Made by a program: the position numbers and the translations under genes. The notes beneath the pieces were generated by a model that saw only the letters and a list, made by a program, of their open reading frames with translations, searched no databases and was not told the origin of the DNA. A stretch of 64,000 bases of DNA from Methylocystis iwaonis (GTDB taxonomy: Bacteria; Pseudomonadota; Alphaproteobacteria; Rhizobiales; Beijerinckiaceae). This document shows, one piece after another, positions 1-7,689 of the stretch. How positions within the stretch are numbered: position 1 is the first letter of the stretch; every line of letters starts with the position of its first letter. Where the stretch lies: NCBI RefSeq assembly GCF_027925385.1, contig NZ_AP027142.1, forward strand, positions 2,524,001-2,588,000, written 5' to 3'.

Positions 1-2000
1 CCTTCGGCCGCTTGGGCGAGCGCGTCGAGATCGACGCGTTCGTCGACCGGCTTTTTGCGCAAATGCACCGCAAGAATGGCGGCGCGCGCCGCGAGATCGG
101 GCCGCGTCACCTCCAAGTGGAAATCGAGCCTGCCCGGCCGGAGCAACGCGTCGTCGATAATATCGAGACGGTTCGTCGCGCCGATCACCCAAACCTGCTT
201 CAACGTCTCGACGCCATCGAGCTCGGTGAGCAACTGGCTCACGACGCGGTCCGTTACCGGTGACCGGCCGTCCAGGCCACGTTTGGGCGCGAGGGAGTCG
301 ATTTCGTCCAGAAACACCACGCAAGGCGCCGCATGACGCGCGCGCGCAAAAAGCTCGCGGACGGCCAATTCGGACTCGCCGATATATTTCGACAAGAGTT
401 CGGGCCCCTTCACGGAAATGAAGTTCAAATTGCTCTGAGAGGCGAGCGCTTTCGCAATCAGCGTCTTTCCGTTTCCGGGCGGGCCATAGAGCAATATCCC
501 GCGCGGCGGCTGCAAGCCGATCGCCTCGAAGAGCTGCGGCTGGCTCACCGGCCAGGCGATCGCTTCCTTCAACGCTTCCTTGATGGAGTCGAGTCCCCCG
601 ACATCCTGCCATTCGACATTGGGCGTCTCCACCGCCACTTCGCGCAAGCCGGAGGGCGACACCTCGCTCATCGCTTCGGCGAAATCCGCCATAATAACTT
701 CCAGCGTCATCAGCGCGTCATAGGCCATGGGGCTGTCCCCCAGCGTCAATGCGGGAAGCTGGCGACGCAGCGCCGCCATGGCCGCCTCCCGGCAAAGCGC
801 ATTCAAATCGGCGCCAGTGAATCCATGCGTCGTCGCTGCGAGATCAGCAAGATCGATATCGATCCCAAGCGGCATGCCCCGCGCGTAAATCTCGAGGATT
901 TCGCGCCGCGCCTGCTCATTGGGAATGCCGATGGCGATCTCCCTGTCGAACCTTCCGGGCCGGCGCAATGCGGGATCGAGGCTGTTGGGACGGTTCGTCG
1001 CCGCCATGACGATAACGTCGCCACGGCTCTTCAACCCGTCCATGAGCGCGAGCAACTGGGCGACGACGCGCTTTTCCACTTCGCCTTCCACCCGCTCCCG
1101 TTTGGGAGCCAGGGAATCGATTTCATCGAAAAAAATGATGCAGGGCGCGCGCTTTTGCGCATCCTCGAAAATCTTACGCAGTCGCGCCTCGCTCTCGCCG
1201 TAGAACTTTTGAATGATTTCGGGCCCGCTGACGTAAATGAAATCCGCGTCCGACTCGTTTGCGACCGCGCGCCCCAGAAGCGTCTTGCCGCAACCGGGAA
1301 GGCCATGCAGCAAAACGCCTTTCGGCGGCGTTATGCCGAGCCGCTCGAAGAGTTCTGGATGAAGCAGCGGCAGCTCCACCATCTCGCGGATCTTCGCGAC
1401 CTCGCGCTCCATGCCGCCCAAATCGTCGTAAGTGATGATGTCATCGGACTCCGAGGGCGCGGCGGAAGAAGAGGACGTCGACCGCGGGCGCTCCAACGAC
1501 AGCAACGTATCCGGGTGAACGATGACGGGCCCATCCGGCTCCGTTCGGCCGACGAGGAAATCACGATGCGTTCCGCCGAAAAGCGCGATCCGCACACGGT
1601 CGCCGGTGCGGATGGCGAGACCATCCAGCCGGCGCGCGGTATGTTCGATTTCGTCTTCGTGCAAAGCCCCGGCGCCGAGCGGAGTCACCACGAGCTTTTG
1701 CGCGATCGCGTGAGCAACCTTTCGGATCGTGACCATTTGGCCCAGCGCCACACCGGCGTTGGTGCGGCACACGCCGTCGAGCTGAATAAGATGCTGCCCT
1801 CTCTGTTCCTTGAAGGTCGGCATCGCCTTGGCGACGGTCTTCCCCCGGCCCGCAATTTCGAGAACTTCTCCCGGAGCGGCGCCAATCTGACGCAATGTCT
1901 CCGGATCGAGCCGCGCCACGCCGCGCCCAACATCTTCACGCCGCGCCTCGACCACGGTGAGACGCAGGATTCCGTCGCCTTGCTTGGCTTTCTCGATCAT
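1..2000 (-). CDS. CDC48/VCP-type double AAA+ ATPase, partial (3' end beyond window)
   Basis: Read directly from the minus strand: 666 codons are visible from the ATG at 2000 and the frame is open at the window edge, so the C-terminus is missing. An N-terminal region (about residues 1-180) looks like the CDC48 double-psi-barrel N-domain. Two AAA modules follow: the first has P-loop GLPGCGKT at 233-240 and Walker B IIFFDEID near 290, the second has GPPGNGKT near residue 507 and Walker B VVFLDEID. This is the layout of CDC48/VAT hexameric unfoldases. It starts 12 nt after the preceding gene in a gas vesicle operon, so a role in remodelling vesicle proteins or assembly intermediates is inferred. 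Family assignment is firm; the gas vesicle role is a context argument. Confidence 0.9.
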   Translation of the reverse strand, partial: MIEKAKQGDGILRLTVVEARREDVGRGVARLDPETLRQIGAAPGEVLEIAGRGKTVAKAMPTFKEQRGQHLIQLDGVCRTNAGVALGQMVTIRKVAHAIAQKLVVTPLGAGALHEDEIEHTARRLDGLAIRTGDRVRIALFGGTHRDFLVGRTEPDGPVIVHPDTLLSLERPRSTSSSSAAPSESDDIITYDDLGGMEREVAKIREMVELPLLHPELFERLGITPPKGVLLHGLPGCGKTLLGRAVANESDADFIYVSGPEIIQKFYGESEARLRKIFEDAQKRAPCIIFFDEIDSLAPKRERVEGEVEKRVVAQLLALMDGLKSRGDVIVMAATNRPNSLDPALRRPGRFDREIAIGIPNEQARREILEIYARGMPLGIDIDLADLAATTHGFTGADLNALCREAAMAALRRQLPALTLGDSPMAYDALMTLEVIMADFAEAMSEVSPSGLREVAVETPNVEWQDVGGLDSIKEALKEAIAWPVSQPQLFEAIGLQPPRGILLYGPPGNGKTLIAKALASQSNLNFISVKGPELLSKYIGESELAVRELFARARHAAPCVVFLDEIDSLAPKRGLDGRSPVTDRVVSQLLTELDGVETLKQVWVIGATNRLDIIDDALLRPGRLDFHLEVTRPDLAARAAILAVHLRKKPVDERVDLDALAQAAE

Positions 2001-2012
2001 GGGACGCTCGCC

Positions 2013-2597
2013 TCACATTCCGGGTTGTTCCTGGCCGTGCGGCAAATCGCTTCGGATCGCCACATAGTCGACTTTGATGCGCGCTGGCAGAAATCGGGCG
2101 ACCCGATGCAGCGCGCCGATGAAAAGGACTCCGACCTCCGCCTCGCCGAGCGTCTGATCGATGCGTTCGGCGATAAAGCGGTCGCGGGCGTCGAGAAGCG
2201 CCGAAGCCTTTGCGTCCGTCCGATCCGGCGATTGCATGAGCTTATATTCATCGACCAGCAGCGCCGGCGATTCTGTGCCCATGAGAGTCGCGCCGCCCCG
2301 CATGAGGCTTTCGAGAAGTTGATGGTTGGGACTTCCCTGCGCCGCAAGGTCCATCACCAATTCACTCTCCTTATCGCAGACCGGCAGGCTGTCCTGGTAG
2401 AGCTTGACGCGCGGGAGATCGAGGCGCAACGCCTTGATCGCCTCTGCGATGGAGCGCCAAATCGCGTCGAAGGCCGCACAGCGCTCCGCCCATTTGGCGG
2501 CGCCATGGCGGGCGATGAATGCGGCCTTATATGCGGGCGCGGCGGCGCCCATCTCAGCCATGCTGTGAAGGACAGGCACGTAGATCAATCGCGCCAT
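2013..2597 (-). CDS. Unrecognised 194-residue protein of the gas vesicle operon
   Basis: The start is set at MARLIYVPVLHS (2597) because an open extension further upstream runs into gvpH and has no better ribosome site; GGGGAG lies about 13 nt before 2597. The product is soluble-looking, with no signal peptide or membrane helix. The C-terminal half has RDRFIAERIDQTL followed by VLFIGALHRV, which faintly recalls the RNxxMAxxI and VGAxHL pattern of TraB/Tiki proteins, and the N-terminal VPVLHS could be a matching first His motif. That resemblance is weak and no function is claimed. It sits between gvpH and the CDC48-type ATPase, probably in one transcript, so it is likely an accessory gas vesicle gene. 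Confidence 0.75.
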   Translation of the reverse strand: MARLIYVPVLHSMAEMGAAAPAYKAAFIARHGAAKWAERCAAFDAIWRSIAEAIKALRLDLPRVKLYQDSLPVCDKESELVMDLAAQGSPNHQLLESLMRGGATLMGTESPALLVDEYKLMQSPDRTDAKASALLDARDRFIAERIDQTLGEAEVGVLFIGALHRVARFLPARIKVDYVAIRSDLPHGQEQPGM

Positions 2598-2628
2598 GAC
2601 ACAACGCGCTCCCCTGACGCACGCAACG

Positions 2629-3147
2629 CTAGGATTGCTTGGCGAGCCGCACTTCGAGAACGCCATTTCGCAGATTGAGTTGCGGAGCGTTCCCCGCAAG
2701 CTTTTCCTCGATGAAGGTTTCCTTGCGATAGAGCCGCACGCCCGATTTCGCTTCGAGAAGCAGAATGTCGCCGTCGAGAATGCAGCGAATATCCTCGCGC
2801 TCGACGCCTGGAAGCTCGAAAAGGAACACCAGCTCGTTTCCTTCGTCGAACATATCCGTCACCGGTTCGAGCATCTCGACAGTCGTTCGTTTCGCCGCGC
2901 GGCGCCGCGGTTGTTCCGGCGCCGGCGCCTCTTCCTCCGCCGCCACGCGCCCTTCGGCCGCCTCGCGAAGCGTGCGCGCGGCGAACGAATATTCCATCAC
3001 GCGACCATCCTTTTCATGGCGGCCCCGTCGCGGAAGATTGTCGAAGTCGGCCAGCACATTGAACAGGTTCGACAGGCCCCGCGCGATCTTCTCGAGCCCG
3101 GCGACGCCGGTGACGTCTTCGTTGTCGTTTCGGTCTTTCCGCGTCAT
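2629..3147 (-). CDS. gvpH: GvpH, Hsp20-like gas vesicle protein
   Basis: 172 residues from MTRKDRNDNEDV. The C-terminal half is an alpha-crystallin/Hsp20-like domain: VFLFELPGVEREDIRC, then GDILLLEA and the closing NGVLEVRLAKQS, the usual end of an Hsp20 fold. The N-terminal part is charged, with a Pro/Glu/Arg-rich linker. Its ATG overlaps the stop of the preceding gvpJ (ATGA), indicating translational coupling. GvpH proteins are considered accessory chaperones that keep hydrophobic Gvp proteins soluble or stable; that role is taken from the family. Confidence 0.85.
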   Translation of the reverse strand: MTRKDRNDNEDVTGVAGLEKIARGLSNLFNVLADFDNLPRRGRHEKDGRVMEYSFAARTLREAAEGRVAAEEEAPAPEQPRRRAAKRTTVEMLEPVTDMFDEGNELVFLFELPGVEREDIRCILDGDILLLEAKSGVRLYRKETFIEEKLAGNAPQLNLRNGVLEVRLAKQS

Positions 3148-3482
3148 GGATGCGCCTCCCCTGCTTTGCTTGGCGCCGCGACAAGGGCGCAAAGCGCCTC
3201 CTCCAGCCTTTCCATTCGCTGCTCGATCGCGCCGAGCTTGGCCTCGCCGTCCGACGCGCCGAGGCGGGCGCCATTGTGGTTCCACCAATCGAGCCCGAGC
3301 TCGCGCGCCTTGTCGACCGAGCAGACCACGAGCCTCAACTGAATAGTGAGGAGCTCGACCTCGACCAGCTTGATGGAAATATCGCCGGCGACCACGACGC
3401 CTTTGTCGAGAATGCGCTCCAACAAATCCGCGAGATTGGTGCTATCGACCGAATGCGTGATGGGTTGATGCATCGTTGACAT
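3144..3482 (-). CDS. gvpJ: GvpA-family paralogue (GvpJ-like minor wall protein)
   Basis: 112 residues from MSTMHQPITHS, with AAAGGA about 8 nt upstream. Residues of about 15-65 carry the GvpA family core (LADLLERILDKGVVVAGD, then VELLTIQLRLVV). An extra charged C-terminal tail of about 45 residues is absent from the 72-residue GvpA of this locus. Tailed GvpA relatives (GvpJ/GvpM/GvpS) are thought to nucleate or cap the vesicle rather than form the ribs. Which of these names fits best cannot be decided from sequence alone. The stop overlaps the gvpH start by 4 nt. Confidence 0.85.
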   Translation of the reverse strand: MSTMHQPITHSVDSTNLADLLERILDKGVVVAGDISIKLVEVELLTIQLRLVVCSVDKARELGLDWWNHNGARLGASDGEAKLGAIEQRMERLEEALCALVAAPSKAGEAHP

Positions 3483-3493
3483 GAACGGTCCTT

Positions 3494-4102
3494 TCACGGC
3501 GCGCTGTCGGAGACGCCAAACTGCAGCGAAAGCTCTCTCTCCGAGAAGCCGAATTGCCGTTGCAGACGCGTGATTTCCTGCGCCTGCGCGAAAAGCGCGG
3601 CGCCCAGTCGCTCGATCTGCGCATCCGACAGGCGTCCCCCTTCCATCCGCCGCACCGCCTGGCGTTCGAGGACATCATGAAGAACCCGCACGAGCGTCAG
3701 CACGAGGCGCAGAAGACCATCGGCGGTCGAGCGGCCGGAGCCCTCCGGCTTTCGCTCGAGTGCAGTCGCGATGCGATCCTCTTGCGGCAATTGAATTGGA
3801 TCGGCGGGAGATACGCTCCGCGGCGCGTGAGGTTCCGTGAGTGCGCCGGACGGCGTCGCGGACGCGGGAGGCAATTTTGGTTCGATGACCGATTGCGCCG
3901 GAGCGCCGTCCGGCCAAATCGTGTCGACGGCCCCGAGCAAGAGTCTCACGTCGAGAAAGATGAGGTCCACGTCGGCAAGACCAATGGTCAGATTGCCTTG
4001 CGCCGAGACGCCGCGATGCAGCAGGCGATCGAGCGCTTCCGAGAGCGAGAGATCGCGCTGCGGCGCACTCAAATTAGCCATGCCGCGCTCAGGAATTGAC
4101 AT
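3494..4102 (-). CDS. gvpK: GvpA-family domain fused to GvpK
   Basis: One uninterrupted 202-residue frame. The N-terminal part (about 15-65) is a GvpA/S-like domain: LSEALDRLLHRGVSAQGNLT, then DVDLIFLDVRLLL. A Pro/Ala/Glu-rich linker follows (about 66-125). The C-terminal part is GvpK: GLLRLVLTLVRVLHDVLERQ and then IERLGAALFAQAQEI. The start at 4102 is preferred because AGGGAAGGG lies about 10 nt upstream; it overlaps the gvpG stop by 14 nt. The second ATG at 4081 lacks a comparable site. GvpK and minor GvpA paralogues are usually separate proteins required for assembly, so the covalent linkage implies they act together. Confidence 0.85.
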   Translation of the reverse strand: MSIPERGMANLSAPQRDLSLSEALDRLLHRGVSAQGNLTIGLADVDLIFLDVRLLLGAVDTIWPDGAPAQSVIEPKLPPASATPSGALTEPHAPRSVSPADPIQLPQEDRIATALERKPEGSGRSTADGLLRLVLTLVRVLHDVLERQAVRRMEGGRLSDAQIERLGAALFAQAQEITRLQRQFGFSERELSLQFGVSDSAP

Positions 4103-4337
4103 CGGCGCCGCCCTTCCCTTGCAGGCTATCGAGCCGCGTCAGTAATTTTCCCTCCCGCGCGTCGAACTCCGCTTCGGTCAGCGCGCCAGTTTCGAGCGCA
4201 CGGTAAAGTTCCGATAGCTCCGCCATGATGGCGCGCTCCTCCGCCTCCCGCTCCTGCCGCGCGGCTTCGTCGATCTTTTCCAAAACGAACAGCAGCCCAC
4301 GCATCGGGGCGGCGAGCAAATCATCGATCAGCAGCAT
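4089..4337 (-). CDS. gvpG: GvpG gas vesicle accessory protein
   Basis: 82 residues starting MLLIDDLLAAPMRGLLFVL, the characteristic GvpG N-terminus, followed by a charged helix (IDEAARQEREAEERAIMAEL) and ALTEAEFDAREGKLLTRLD, also typical of the family. GGGGCGG lies just before the start. The gene overlaps the end of the preceding short ORF by 17 nt and the start of the gvpA/K fusion by 14 nt, so this is a tightly coupled part of the operon. GvpG is an essential minor assembly factor in other gas vesicle systems; its molecular role is not settled. Confidence 0.88.
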   Translation of the reverse strand: MLLIDDLLAAPMRGLLFVLEKIDEAARQEREAEERAIMAELSELYRALETGALTEAEFDAREGKLLTRLDSLQGKGGADVNS

Positions 4338-4485
4338 GGCGCCGCCCCTTTCGATCTGAATCCGGTGGGTTTGGCCCAAAGTTCGCCCTGCGCGTCGCAT
4401 TTCCCGATCTGACCTTGAAAATCTTGCTCAGAACGAAGCCGACGCTTTTGGTCACGATCTTCACGGCGTCATCGAGGATGAACAT
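4321..4485 (-). CDS. 54-residue truncated GvpG-like protein
   Basis: A short frame from MFILDDAVKIVTKSV fills the gap between gvpF/L and gvpG. Aligned without gaps to the adjacent GvpG, its first 22 residues share M1, D5, D6, F17, V18, L19, K21 and I22, with conservative changes at most hydrophobic positions. After that the sequence diverges into a basic, Pro/Asn-rich tail, and the long charged GvpG helix is missing. The simplest reading is a tandem GvpG paralogue reduced to its N-terminal amphipathic segment. It starts 5 nt after the gvpF/L stop, consistent with coupled translation. A non-functional remnant cannot be excluded. Confidence 0.6.
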   Translation of the reverse strand: MFILDDAVKIVTKSVGFVLSKIFKVRSGNATRRANFGPNPPDSDRKGRRHAADR

Positions 4486-4489
4486 CGCC

Positions 4490-5224
4490 CTAACCCTCGT
4501 GCGGCGCAAATTGCACGAAATTATGCGGCGGCCATGGGCCGGCGATGTTGAACGCAATATCTTCCTCGATCTCCGCCGCCGAGGCCTGCACAGCCCGCTC
4601 GAAATCCTCTAACCTTGCCCTGGGAACGAGCGCGGCCAAATTCGCAATCTCTCTATCGTTGCGAACCGGCAAAGAGACGACTTCGAGGCAGGCGTCGCCC
4701 AAGACCGAGATCACCTGAGCCGATTGCGCTTCCCGATAGCGCCGAAACGCCTCGTCTACCATTTGACCCAGACGCACTCTGGCCTCATGCGACGGCGGGC
4801 GGCTGCCGACATAGGTTCGGTCACGAGCGGCCTGCAACGCCGGGTGGCGCGCAACCAGATAAGCGATGGGATCGGCGGCTTCGATATTCAGCCGCACGCC
4901 CATTTCCACAGCGCCGGAAACTCTTTCCAACTGGCTGACGAGCCGGTCGCGCTGCCCGTCGAGAAACCGCCTCAGATCGTTTTCCGATTTCGCGATTGTG
5001 CCGAAGGCCATCGGCAGGAGATCGAATTTCGCGTTGAGCGCGGTGAGCACGCGCTGCGCTGCGGCGAGATTGCGCCTTTCGGCCCGCAGAGCGCCCACGG
5101 GACAATCGCTAACGATCGCGTTCAAGGGGCCCGAGCCCACAAGAAAGGTCGTACGATCGAGAACGCCCTGCAGGGGCGGCGGATCGTTGTCGTTGCTCGT
5201 CACCGCATAGACATAGAGGCCCAT
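4490..5224 (-). CDS. gvpF: GvpF/GvpL family gas vesicle protein (first copy)
   Basis: 244 residues beginning MGLYVYAVTSNDN, the conserved N-terminal strand of GvpF/L. LPMAFGTIAKSENDLRRFL and the C-terminal FNIAGPWPPHNFVQF (GPWPPYNFV-type ending) are diagnostic of the family. A strong GGGGGAGGAAG site precedes the ATG. GvpF/L proteins interact with GvpA in other organisms and are proposed to prevent its aggregation before it is added to the shell. A second copy (10172-11005) lies among the regulatory genes. Confidence 0.92.
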   Translation of the reverse strand: MGLYVYAVTSNDNDPPPLQGVLDRTTFLVGSGPLNAIVSDCPVGALRAERRNLAAAQRVLTALNAKFDLLPMAFGTIAKSENDLRRFLDGQRDRLVSQLERVSGAVEMGVRLNIEAADPIAYLVARHPALQAARDRTYVGSRPPSHEARVRLGQMVDEAFRRYREAQSAQVISVLGDACLEVVSLPVRNDREIANLAALVPRARLEDFERAVQASAAEIEEDIAFNIAGPWPPHNFVQFAPHEG

Positions 5225-5281
5225 CGATCTTCCTCCCCCGCCAACGACCCGAAGTCACGAACCAACGAAATAAGAAAGGAT

Positions 5282-5686
5282 TCAAATCTCTTCTTCTTCG
5301 ATATGACCATAGGCCCGGACCGTTAAATCCTCGTCGAGCTCGACGGAGTAAGTTTCTCTTTCGAGCACTTCTTGCGTCAGCGGCAAGCCGAGCATCTTCA
5401 CTTCGAGGTTCGGCACGAGAATTTCGGCTTCGGCGCTCCAACCGCCGTCGCCGTGCCGGATCGGCGCGATCTTGGTGATGCGCAGTTCCTTTGCGCCGAG
5501 TTCGGTCGTGAGAAACTGTTGAACAGCCGCACGGGCGCCCGACAATTTACCGCCGAAAGGCGCCGCGGGCGCTGCAGGCGCCGGTTTCGTTTTGGGCGCC
5601 GAGGACGCGGGAGGCGGCGGCGCTGGAGGCGGCGGCGCGGCGTTGGAGGAACTCTGTTCGGAGCCGATGTGAGTCTTAGGCGGCAT
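5282..5686 (-). CDS. gvpO: GvpO gas vesicle protein
   Basis: 134 residues from MPPKTHIGSEQSSS. This start is chosen over the ATG at 5725 because GGAG lies 9 nt before it, and the upstream extension is short and unsupported. The N-terminal 55 residues are a Pro/Ala-rich disordered segment. The C-terminal domain (ARAAVQQFLTTELGAKELRI, WSAEAEILVPN, then a Leu/Tyr-rich end with an acidic EEEEI terminus) matches GvpO. GvpO is a small accessory protein needed for vesicle formation in haloarchaea and found in many bacterial clusters. Confidence 0.85.
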   Translation of the reverse strand: MPPKTHIGSEQSSSNAAPPPPAPPPPASSAPKTKPAPAAPAAPFGGKLSGARAAVQQFLTTELGAKELRITKIAPIRHGDGGWSAEAEILVPNLEVKMLGLPLTQEVLERETYSVELDEDLTVRAYGHIEEEEI

Positions 5687-5725
5687 TGGATCATTCTCCG
5701 TGAACTGGCGTTGAACCTGCGCCAC

Positions 5726-6049
5726 TCAATAAGTGAAGGAAAAGCGCTTCGACGCCTGCCGCATGCCGATCGGCGACTTGCGAACCGCTGCGACGGGATG
5801 GGCCGGCGGCGCCGTTCCATTCATCTTTGCCGTAATTTCCCCGATTTCCTTGTCGATTTCGCGAAATCTCGCCTGTATGGCGTCAGAACGGTCGGTCGCC
5901 GCTCGCAGCTCCATCGAGCGCCGCGCGCGTTCGAGTTCGAGGAAGCTCATCCGCAGATAGGCCTTGTGCGCGGGGACGCTTTTGTCGTTGCGCCCGGTCA
6001 AGGTTCGCAGATCGTTCAGGCCGCGGGACGGCTGTCGATGCATCGCCAT
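5726..6049 (-). CDS. Small coiled-coil gas vesicle operon protein
   Basis: 107 residues from MAMHRQPSRGLNDLRTL, preceded by GGGAGAAGG. The middle (about residues 25-75) is a charged helix (KAYLRMSFLELERARRSMEL, then IQARFREIDKEIGEI), likely a coiled coil. The C-terminus is basic and ends in SFTY. I do not recognise a named family with certainty. The position directly after gvpN matches that of gvpV in the Serratia sp. ATCC 39006 locus as I recall it, but homology was not tested. The 17-nt spacing from gvpN indicates the same transcript. Confidence 0.75.
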   Translation of the reverse strand: MAMHRQPSRGLNDLRTLTGRNDKSVPAHKAYLRMSFLELERARRSMELRAATDRSDAIQARFREIDKEIGEITAKMNGTAPPAHPVAAVRKSPIGMRQASKRFSFTY

Positions 6050-6065
6050 GTCGCCTTCTCCCAGC

Positions 6066-7082
6066 TCAAAAATGCACAGAGTGATTGGCCGGGCCTTGCG
6101 CATGCATGCGCTGCGCGCGTTCGAGCGCTTCCAGCTCGAATTGCAGCAACAGCTCGTCGACGACGTCGGCCGTAAATTCTGCGGGCTTGGCGGAATTTTG
6201 AGACCCGCGACCAAGGATATCCCGGCACGCCCAGCGGAAGACCGGATTGGAGACGCTGGCCTCGCCGCCGCGCGCCGCCAGCACGCGGGCGATGGCGATC
6301 GATGCGCGCAAGGTCGGATAATGCGGGTCCGATCCCTGACGGCGGCACAAGCGAACGAAGTCGACCACCTTTTCCGCGCGCGCCTGATCGACTCCGCCTT
6401 TTTTCGCAGCAATCGCAACCTCGGTATCGCGGTCATAGTGATCGAAATAAAGTGTGATCATGCGATCGAGCAAAGCGTCCTGCGCGCGATAGACGCCCGC
6501 ATATTCAACTGGATTCGACGTGAAGATGGCGCGAAAATGTGGATGCACCTTGATGTATCCCTCGCCGCGCCCATGCAGACCCGGAACATTGAGGACCCCT
6601 TCCGACAATATGCTCAGGAAGGGGTTGTTCGCCTCCGGCTTGCTACGGTTGAACTCGTCATAAATGATCGTATGACCGAGACGGCAGGCGGTGGTGATGC
6701 GATTGTCGGTCCACAGCGCGCGTCCCTCTTCCTGCAGCTTCACGACGGAAGAAATATAGTTATCGACCACGCGCGATCTGCGATATCCGCTCTCGCGTCC
6801 GATCAGATCGGAGCTGCCGAACTCGTGATCGCCATGGAGCAAGATGCTCGGACGGCCGAGCTGCGCAGCGACATGAAACGCCAGCGTGGTTTTGCCGCTG
6901 CCCGCCGGCCCCGAAAAATGCACGGCATATCCGGCGTCGAGATAGGCGAGCGCACGATCCGCAATCTCCTGAACCGCCGGCGAGCTGACGAAAGCGTCGC
7001 TCGGTCCGAGCGCGATGGAGCCGTCGTCGTCGGAGAAATCCTCGGCGTCCTGACCTAGGCTGGCGAGTGCTATCGCGCTCAT
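6066..7082 (-). CDS. gvpN: GvpN, MoxR-type AAA+ ATPase of gas vesicle assembly
   Basis: 338 residues with P-loop GPAGSGKT at 58-65, the conserved HGDHEFGSSDLIGRESGY segment of GvpN, Walker B TIIYDEFNRSKPE and FTSNPVEYAGVYRAQDALLD. Length and motifs are typical of GvpN, a MoxR/CbbQ-type ATPase thought to remodel the growing shell, in cyanobacteria together with GvpC. GGAAAGG lies about 7 nt before the ATG. It follows the gvpC-like gene after a 123-nt gap in which I see no other gene. Confidence 0.95.
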   Translation of the reverse strand: MSAIALASLGQDAEDFSDDDGSIALGPSDAFVSSPAVQEIADRALAYLDAGYAVHFSGPAGSGKTTLAFHVAAQLGRPSILLHGDHEFGSSDLIGRESGYRRSRVVDNYISSVVKLQEEGRALWTDNRITTACRLGHTIIYDEFNRSKPEANNPFLSILSEGVLNVPGLHGRGEGYIKVHPHFRAIFTSNPVEYAGVYRAQDALLDRMITLYFDHYDRDTEVAIAAKKGGVDQARAEKVVDFVRLCRRQGSDPHYPTLRASIAIARVLAARGGEASVSNPVFRWACRDILGRGSQNSAKPAEFTADVVDELLLQFELEALERAQRMHAQGPANHSVHF

Positions 7083-7205
7083 GACGTGACCTTTCCAAAA
7101 ATGCGCTGAACTGCCGTGCGCGTTCGCGTGGCGGAGATGAGAAGAGGAAGCCAGATGGCTGTTGGCGCCGTGGCTTCCGAATTCGGTTGGAGGGCCCGCA
7201 CTCCC

Positions 7206-7658
7206 TTAATGGTGAGCGGACGCTTTTCCGTGCCAGATCGCAGCGGCGTGCTTGCGGTCGCGCGCATATTCCGAGAAAGAGCGGTGCAAGGACGACGCTC
7301 GATCGTGATTGGCCGTCGCGAAGGATGCGAGAAGGGCGGCGACGCCGTTCGTCAGATCGCGCATGAACGCATCGGCCTTTTCGTGATAGGCTTTGCTTTC
7401 GCGTGCGCGGTTCGACTTCAGACCATTCAGAGTCGCGCGGACTTCATTGCTGCGCGCCACCGTCGCTCTTCGGAGCTGCGCCGCCTGGTCGCGACCCGAT
7501 CTGATCCTCGCGGCCTTCAGATTGTCCAGAAGCGCCTCGATGTCCTTGTGGCGATTTATTGCGGCGTCCTTGATCCGTTCGGCAAGCTCTTCCCGTGAGT
7601 GCCGGCCCGAGTCGATGCCGCTTTTGACGCGCGAATATCCTTCCGACAACTTCGCCAT
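7206..7658 (-). CDS. gvpC: GvpC-like helical repeat protein
   Basis: 150 residues from MAKLSEGYSRVKSG, with GGAGG about 9 nt upstream. Residues 32-64, 65-97 and 98-130 align as three 33-residue units: I40/V73/V106, A42/A75/A108, L44/L77/L110 and L47/L80/F113 are in register, and R51/R84 and R53/R86 follow. A fourth partial unit runs to the end. Period and pattern match cyanobacterial GvpC, whose repeats contain ARIAQAEKQAQEL; here the first unit has ARIRSGRDQAAQL (the comparison is from memory). The gvpA-gvpC-gvpN order also matches. GvpC binds the outside of the vesicle and stiffens it. Low overall conservation means this could instead be an unrelated helical protein. Confidence 0.65.
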   Translation of the reverse strand: MAKLSEGYSRVKSGIDSGRHSREELAERIKDAAINRHKDIEALLDNLKAARIRSGRDQAAQLRRATVARSNEVRATLNGLKSNRARESKAYHEKADAFMRDLTNGVAALLASFATANHDRASSLHRSFSEYARDRKHAAAIWHGKASAHH

Positions 7659-7689
7659 GATCCAATCCTCCATCAGAAGTTTCCAAACT

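Noticed and set aside
333-2678. A 781-codon open frame on the plus strand
   Set aside because: It is the antisense shadow of the CDC48-type ATPase and the 194-residue gene; its translation is Arg/His-rich low-quality sequence.
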